NCBI GenBank assembly: GCA_002361335.1
Contig: DESS01000323.1
Coordinates: 20,193-28,843, forward strand
Direction: 5' to 3'
DNA length: 8,651 nt
Source: Richelia sp. UBA3308
Lineage (GTDB): Bacteria > Cyanobacteriota > Cyanobacteriia > Cyanobacteriales > Nostocaceae
Of the stretch, positions 5,842 through 8,651 are shown one piece after another; position 1 is the stretch's first letter, and each line of letters begins with the position of its first letter. Below the pieces are notes generated by a model. It had not been told where the DNA came from. It worked only from the letters and a program-made list of their open reading frames with translations, and searched no databases. The translations under genes and the position numbers were made by a program.

Positions 5842-6012
5842 TTTAATGAGAATATTCGCATTATAAATGAGTCTATTCTCAACTAAGTCATTTTTTGTAT
5901 TTTTTTGTAAAAATATTACGGAAAAATATGATGTTTATATGTAAATTTGTTGCATTTATTCAGTACTAAAAGTATTTTAAATCACTCATAATCTCGAAAA
6001 ACCGTATTTAAA

Positions 6013-6046
6013 CTGAAAAACTGATTATATTCGTCGGATTTTTCAG
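6013..6046. other. Intergenic hairpin upstream of the SLH-oxidoreductase gene
   Basis: CTGAAAAA (6013-6020) pairs with TTTTTCAG (6039-6046). It extends inward through CTGA with TCGG (one G-T pair, one bulged A) around a loop of about 9 nt. It lies 137 bp before the start codon. It could be a leader structure if transcription starts upstream, and no neighbouring gene clearly needs it as a terminator. Confidence 0.4.
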
Positions 6047-6182
6047 AAAAGGTGTTGATATCGATTATAAGTAATTAAAAGTTGATAGATGTATAAAAAG
6101 CCATAGTGATTCCAAGCAAATTGCTGTAGCATAAGCAAAGTCAGTTTTTTGTAAATTTAGATACTTTTTTTTTTGAATCACT

Positions 6183-8357
6183 ATGGTAAACACCTTGACT
6201 AGTTTCCCAGATGTAATAAATCATTGGGCACGTCCATTTATTGAAGCTTTGGCGAAACGAAAAATTTTAAATGGTTATCCTGATGGTAGATTTCGTCCGG
6301 ATAACTCAGTAACTAGAGCTGAATTTGCTGCTATTATTACCTCAACATTCGATCAAATTCCTCAGAGACGGGAATACATACCTTTTGTAGATGTTTCTCC
6401 TAATTATTGGGCATTTCCTGCAATAAAAAAATCATACGAAACAGTTTTTATTAGCGGATTTCCCAATCGTCAATTTCGTCCTAAAAATCGCATCACCAGG
6501 GCTAATGCTTTAGTTTCAATAGTTAGTGGTTTGGGATTAACCAGCAGTGTTGATAGTGATTTATTAAGCTTTTTACCACAAATTTATCGAGATTATAATC
6601 AAATTCCAGATTACGCCAAAATAGCTATGGCTATTTCCACAAAGGCGGGTTTGGTTGCAAGTTATCCTGATATTACATTACTAAATCCTAAATTAGCAGC
6701 AACTCGTGCAGATATTTCTGTATTTGTTTATCAAGCTTTAGTTTATTTAGGAGAAGCTGAAAAAATCGATTCTAAATATTTAATTTCGCCACAAATCTCT
6801 AGTATTAGCGAATACGATATCATCTGTTTTGGTGATGAAGTTCCTGGCGTTTTAAGTTTAGTGTGTGCTTCCCGGGAATATTATCGTCGCACGGGTAAAT
6901 ATCCCCGTAGTTTATTATTATTAAAAGGAAATTCTCAGTTAGGAATTGGTGGTCATTTAGTTCGAGGAGGTTTATCTTATCTTGACCGTTCAGCCGTTCC
7001 TCTTTCAATCCGTCGGCAGTATAATTTAGATACCTTTGGAGATTCACCGGCTATTTATCAAGAATTTCTGCAACGTTCTGGAGTTTATCAAATAGCTTTA
7101 GACCCTAATAAGGCTAATCTAGCTTTAAATAAAATGTTGCAAGAAGTAAAAGCTGATGTTCATGGCAATGTAGAAATAGAGTCAGTAATTAAAGATGAAA
7201 ATCAAATAACTGGTATTAAATTAGTTCGAGGTAAAACCTTTAGAGCGAAACAGTTTATTGACTGTACAGTAAATGCGGAATTAGCGCAATTTGCTGGAGT
7301 GAAAAAACTCAAAGGTTTTGAAACTTTTGGTTTACCTGATTCCGAATTATCAGTAACTTTGACGTTTCAAACCAAAGGTTTAAGCGTAGAAAAGCTCAAG
7401 CAAGTTGAAAGTCATTACCTGCAACGTTTTACTAACCTTTCAGACAGTCAAGCCCAAAGTTGGATCAATAATGCTGCTGGTAATAATCTAGAATTTGCCG
7501 ATTATCTGAGAAAAAGTTTAATTGATCAAAATGGAAATTTGAAAACGATGTACGCTGGTATTGACTACATCGATGTTCGTTCCAAAGCTTTATCGATTGC
7601 TTATCATAGTTTTCGAGGTACTGCTTTATCTTTAGAAGCAAGCGGAAGTATTCTTGATAATGGCAATATCGCGATTTTAAATAACGATATATTGTCGTGG
7701 AATGCTTTATTATTTGATGTGAATGCCGAACAAGCCGAAACTTTAGCCAGAACGAAAGCCTTACCAACATCGGCAATGTATCGCGAAATGGAATTTGTTA
7801 GTAAGTGGTTTAAGAGTATCGGTGCTACCGAAGTCATCCCAGCTTCCGAGTTATATATTCGTCATGCGGGTAATATTATCGGCGCTGTAGAACCATTTAG
7901 AGGAGCACAAATGCTTGCTGGAGGAGTTCCTGCTTGGGAAGCTTTAGGAACTTTTGGCTACCATTTTGATATTCGTGGGGGTATTAAAGGTTTGGGTGAT
8001 AGAGCTACAGAAAAAGGGTTGAATATAGTTAGTTTACATTTACCACCGTTATTTAATTTTGGTATACAACACGCTTTAATTAAAGATGTTCCCAATCTTG
8101 CTGTTATCAGCCCTGCTTCTGGGTTTGAAGGTTATGCTTCTTCTGCTGGTAGAATCGTCGAATTTAACTGTGGCGTTGGGCAAGGGGTAGGAATTGCAAT
8201 GGCGATCGCTCTTTCTGAAAATCGTAATTTGCCACAGATTTCTAATTTAGAAGTGCGAGAAGTTTTGAAAAATACCGGACGTTTACCAAAGATATATGGA
8301 GTTAGTTATCTCGAACAAGCGCGGGAGTTGGATACTTTTGAGAATTTCATTGCTTAA
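6183..8357 (+). CDS. Three SLH domains fused to an FAD-dependent oxidoreductase-like domain
   Basis: A 724-residue fusion protein. Three S-layer homology domains come first: SLH1 at 8-55 (FPDVINHWARPFIEAL, NGYPDGRFRPDNSVTRAEF), SLH2 at 68-118 (FVDVSPNYWAFPAI, SGFPNRQFRPKNRITRA), and a degenerate SLH3 at 135-187 (YARIP-like PDYAKIAMAISTKAGLVASYPD, TRADISVFVYQAL). Residues 211-680 resemble the FAD-dependent oxidoreductase family PF12831: YDIICFGDEVPG (211-222), GIGGHLVRGGLSYL (254-267), FIDCTVNAELAQFAG (358-372), the LYIRHAGNIIGAVEPFRGAQMLAGG block (557-581), GYHFDIRGG (592-600) and a C-terminal GRIVEFNCGVGQGVGIAMAIAL (656-677). The Rossmann glycines and the acidic residue after the second strand are not conserved, so flavin binding is uncertain. 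SLH domains normally bind cell-wall polymer outside the membrane, yet no signal peptide precedes SLH1 and an in-frame TGA lies 9 bp upstream of the ATG. The gene appears to stand alone and is convergent with psbA. The substrate is unknown. Confidence 0.88.
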   Translation: MVNTLTSFPDVINHWARPFIEALAKRKILNGYPDGRFRPDNSVTRAEFAAIITSTFDQIPQRREYIPFVDVSPNYWAFPAIKKSYETVFISGFPNRQFRPKNRITRANALVSIVSGLGLTSSVDSDLLSFLPQIYRDYNQIPDYAKIAMAISTKAGLVASYPDITLLNPKLAATRADISVFVYQALVYLGEAEKIDSKYLISPQISSISEYDIICFGDEVPGVLSLVCASREYYRRTGKYPRSLLLLKGNSQLGIGGHLVRGGLSYLDRSAVPLSIRRQYNLDTFGDSPAIYQEFLQRSGVYQIALDPNKANLALNKMLQEVKADVHGNVEIESVIKDENQITGIKLVRGKTFRAKQFIDCTVNAELAQFAGVKKLKGFETFGLPDSELSVTLTFQTKGLSVEKLKQVESHYLQRFTNLSDSQAQSWINNAAGNNLEFADYLRKSLIDQNGNLKTMYAGIDYIDVRSKALSIAYHSFRGTALSLEASGSILDNGNIAILNNDILSWNALLFDVNAEQAETLARTKALPTSAMYREMEFVSKWFKSIGATEVIPASELYIRHAGNIIGAVEPFRGAQMLAGGVPAWEALGTFGYHFDIRGGIKGLGDRATEKGLNIVSLHLPPLFNFGIQHALIKDVPNLAVISPASGFEGYASSAGRIVEFNCGVGQGVGIAMAIALSENRNLPQISNLEVREVLKNTGRLPKIYGVSYLEQARELDTFENFIA
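8202..8209. repeat. HIP1 octamer GCGATCGC
   Basis: A second HIP1 copy, near the 3' end of the SLH-oxidoreductase gene, in the context GGCGATCGCT that is typical of cyanobacterial coding sequence. Confidence 0.9.
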
Positions 8358-8434
8358 TTTTTTAGAAACAATCAAGTAGCAATCAAATTCAATTGTCATA
8401 TCATGTGCGGGTAAACAGTTATCATATTTGATCT

Positions 8435-8469
8435 GAGTAATGAGTAAGAAGTAATGAGTAATAAGTATT
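8435..8469. repeat. Degenerate heptanucleotide tandem repeat (RAGTAAT)
   Basis: Five consecutive heptamers are visible: GAGTAAT, GAGTAAG, AAGTAAT, GAGTAAT and AAGTATT. This is another STRR-type repeat, with a different unit from the one at 4744, located in the convergent space between the SLH-oxidoreductase gene and psbA. Confidence 0.75.
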
Positions 8470-8514
8470 CATTAGTAGTAGATAGATAACTGCTTTTTCC
8501 AAAATATATAATAA

Positions 8515-8548
8515 AAAACGCCTCCCGATAACTCGGAAGGCGTTTTCT
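8515..8548 (-). terminator. Bidirectional rho-independent terminator (psbA and SLH-oxidoreductase gene)
   Basis: AAAACGCCT (8515-8523) pairs with AGGCGTTTT (8538-8546), extended by CCGA/TCGG around a TAAC loop with one C/A mismatch. On the minus strand the stem is followed by a T6 run, a strong intrinsic terminator for psbA. On the plus strand TTTTCT follows, so it can also end transcripts of the SLH-oxidoreductase gene 157 bp upstream. Confidence 0.9.
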
Positions 8549-8556
8549 ATTCATTG

Positions 8557-8586
8557 TGTACAGACGTAATATATTACGTCTCTACA
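8557..8586. repeat. 30-nt palindromic repeat in the psbA 3' untranslated region
   Basis: A perfect 20-bp palindrome, AGACGTAATATATTACGTCT (8562-8581), is extended on both sides by TGTA/TACA with one C-C mismatch. The outer GTAGAGACG-like arms match, from memory, a palindrome family very common between genes in Nostoc and Calothrix genomes. It lies between the psbA stop codon and the terminator, so psbA mRNA would carry a second 3' hairpin. Confidence 0.7.
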
Positions 8587-8603
8587 TCATTATTATTCAA
8601 TTA

Positions 8604-8651
8604 TTAACCGTTGATTGCGGGAGCTTCTACTGCAGCTAAGTCTAAGGGGAA
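8604..8651 (-). CDS. psbA: Photosystem II D1 protein, C-terminal fragment
   Basis: The gene enters from the right edge; only its last 15 codons and TAA are present. They read FPLDLAAVEAPAING, the C-terminus of the photosystem II reaction-centre protein D1 in the thylakoid membrane. Residues FPLDLA match the end of mature D1, whose C-terminal Ala344 carboxylate is a ligand of the Mn4CaO5 cluster. CtpA protease should cut between the two alanines (between 8634 and 8633), removing AVEAPAING. This nine-residue tail equals the plant length and is shorter than the 16-residue tail I recall for Synechocystis-type D1. Because the residues up to the cleavage site are intact, this fragment gives no sign of a non-functional variant. 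A terminator and a palindromic repeat follow. Which psbA copy this is cannot be told. Confidence 0.93.
   Translation of the reverse strand, partial: FPLDLAAVEAPAING

Larger units (their letters stand above)
5532..6182. other. 651-bp intergenic region between recR and the SLH-oxidoreductase gene
   Basis: This divergent, mostly AT-rich region must hold the promoters of both flanking genes, but I see no convincing -35/-10 pair. It contains two small perfect palindromes near recR, a GC-rich hairpin repeat at 5749-5802, a possible pseudoknot at 5802-5841 and a hairpin at 6013-6046, listed separately. A run of ten T (6165-6174) lies just before the downstream gene. No open frame here looks coding. 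Confidence 0.7.

Noticed and set aside
7465..7837. Two overlapping minus-strand open frames inside the SLH-oxidoreductase gene
   Set aside because: They are antisense shadows of a long, clearly conserved coding frame.

Overview
The window is chromosomal DNA from a cyanobacterium, most likely a filamentous, Nostocales-type strain of the Calothrix/Rivularia/Nostoc kind. Four things support this. The last 48 bases encode the C-terminus of the photosystem II D1 protein (psbA). The AarF/UbiB kinase and the small DUF6825-like protein have cyanobacterial-type sequences. HIP1 octamers (GCGATCGC) occur at 186 and 8202. The AT-rich intergenic DNA carries heptanucleotide tandem repeats and palindromes of a type common in filamentous cyanobacteria. 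No mobile element, CRISPR array, tRNA or rRNA was found.

Left block (15-2932, all minus strand): a small conserved protein (DUF6825-like), an AarF/ABC1/UbiB atypical kinase with two C-terminal membrane segments, and a PP2C Ser/Thr phosphatase. They lie head to tail and may be co-transcribed. The kinase-phosphatase junction is only 27 bp and contains two adjacent 10-bp tandem duplications, one over the kinase stop codon and one over the phosphatase start codon.

Middle block: a 793-bp AT-rich intergenic region holding several perfect dyads leads into a plus-strand LysR-type regulator of the CmpR/CbbR kind (3726-4766). Its stop codon lies inside a 7-bp tandem repeat. The regulator is convergent with recR (minus strand). 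The conserved RecR N-terminus extends 13 residues upstream of the first standard start codon, to an ACG codon preceded by GGAG, so recR has either a non-canonical start or a damaged one.

Right block: a 651-bp non-coding region contains a GC-rich structured repeat (5749-5802) followed by a possible pseudoknot. Next is a 724-residue plus-strand protein that joins three S-layer homology (SLH) domains to an FAD-dependent-oxidoreductase-like domain. It has no signal peptide, and its nucleotide-binding motifs are eroded. It converges on psbA (minus strand). The two genes are separated by a heptamer repeat, a strong bidirectional rho-independent terminator and a 30-nt palindromic repeat. The genes look like ordinary housekeeping and regulatory loci. 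The most unusual items are the SLH-oxidoreductase fusion, the recR start, the structured intergenic DNA and the short D1 tail.
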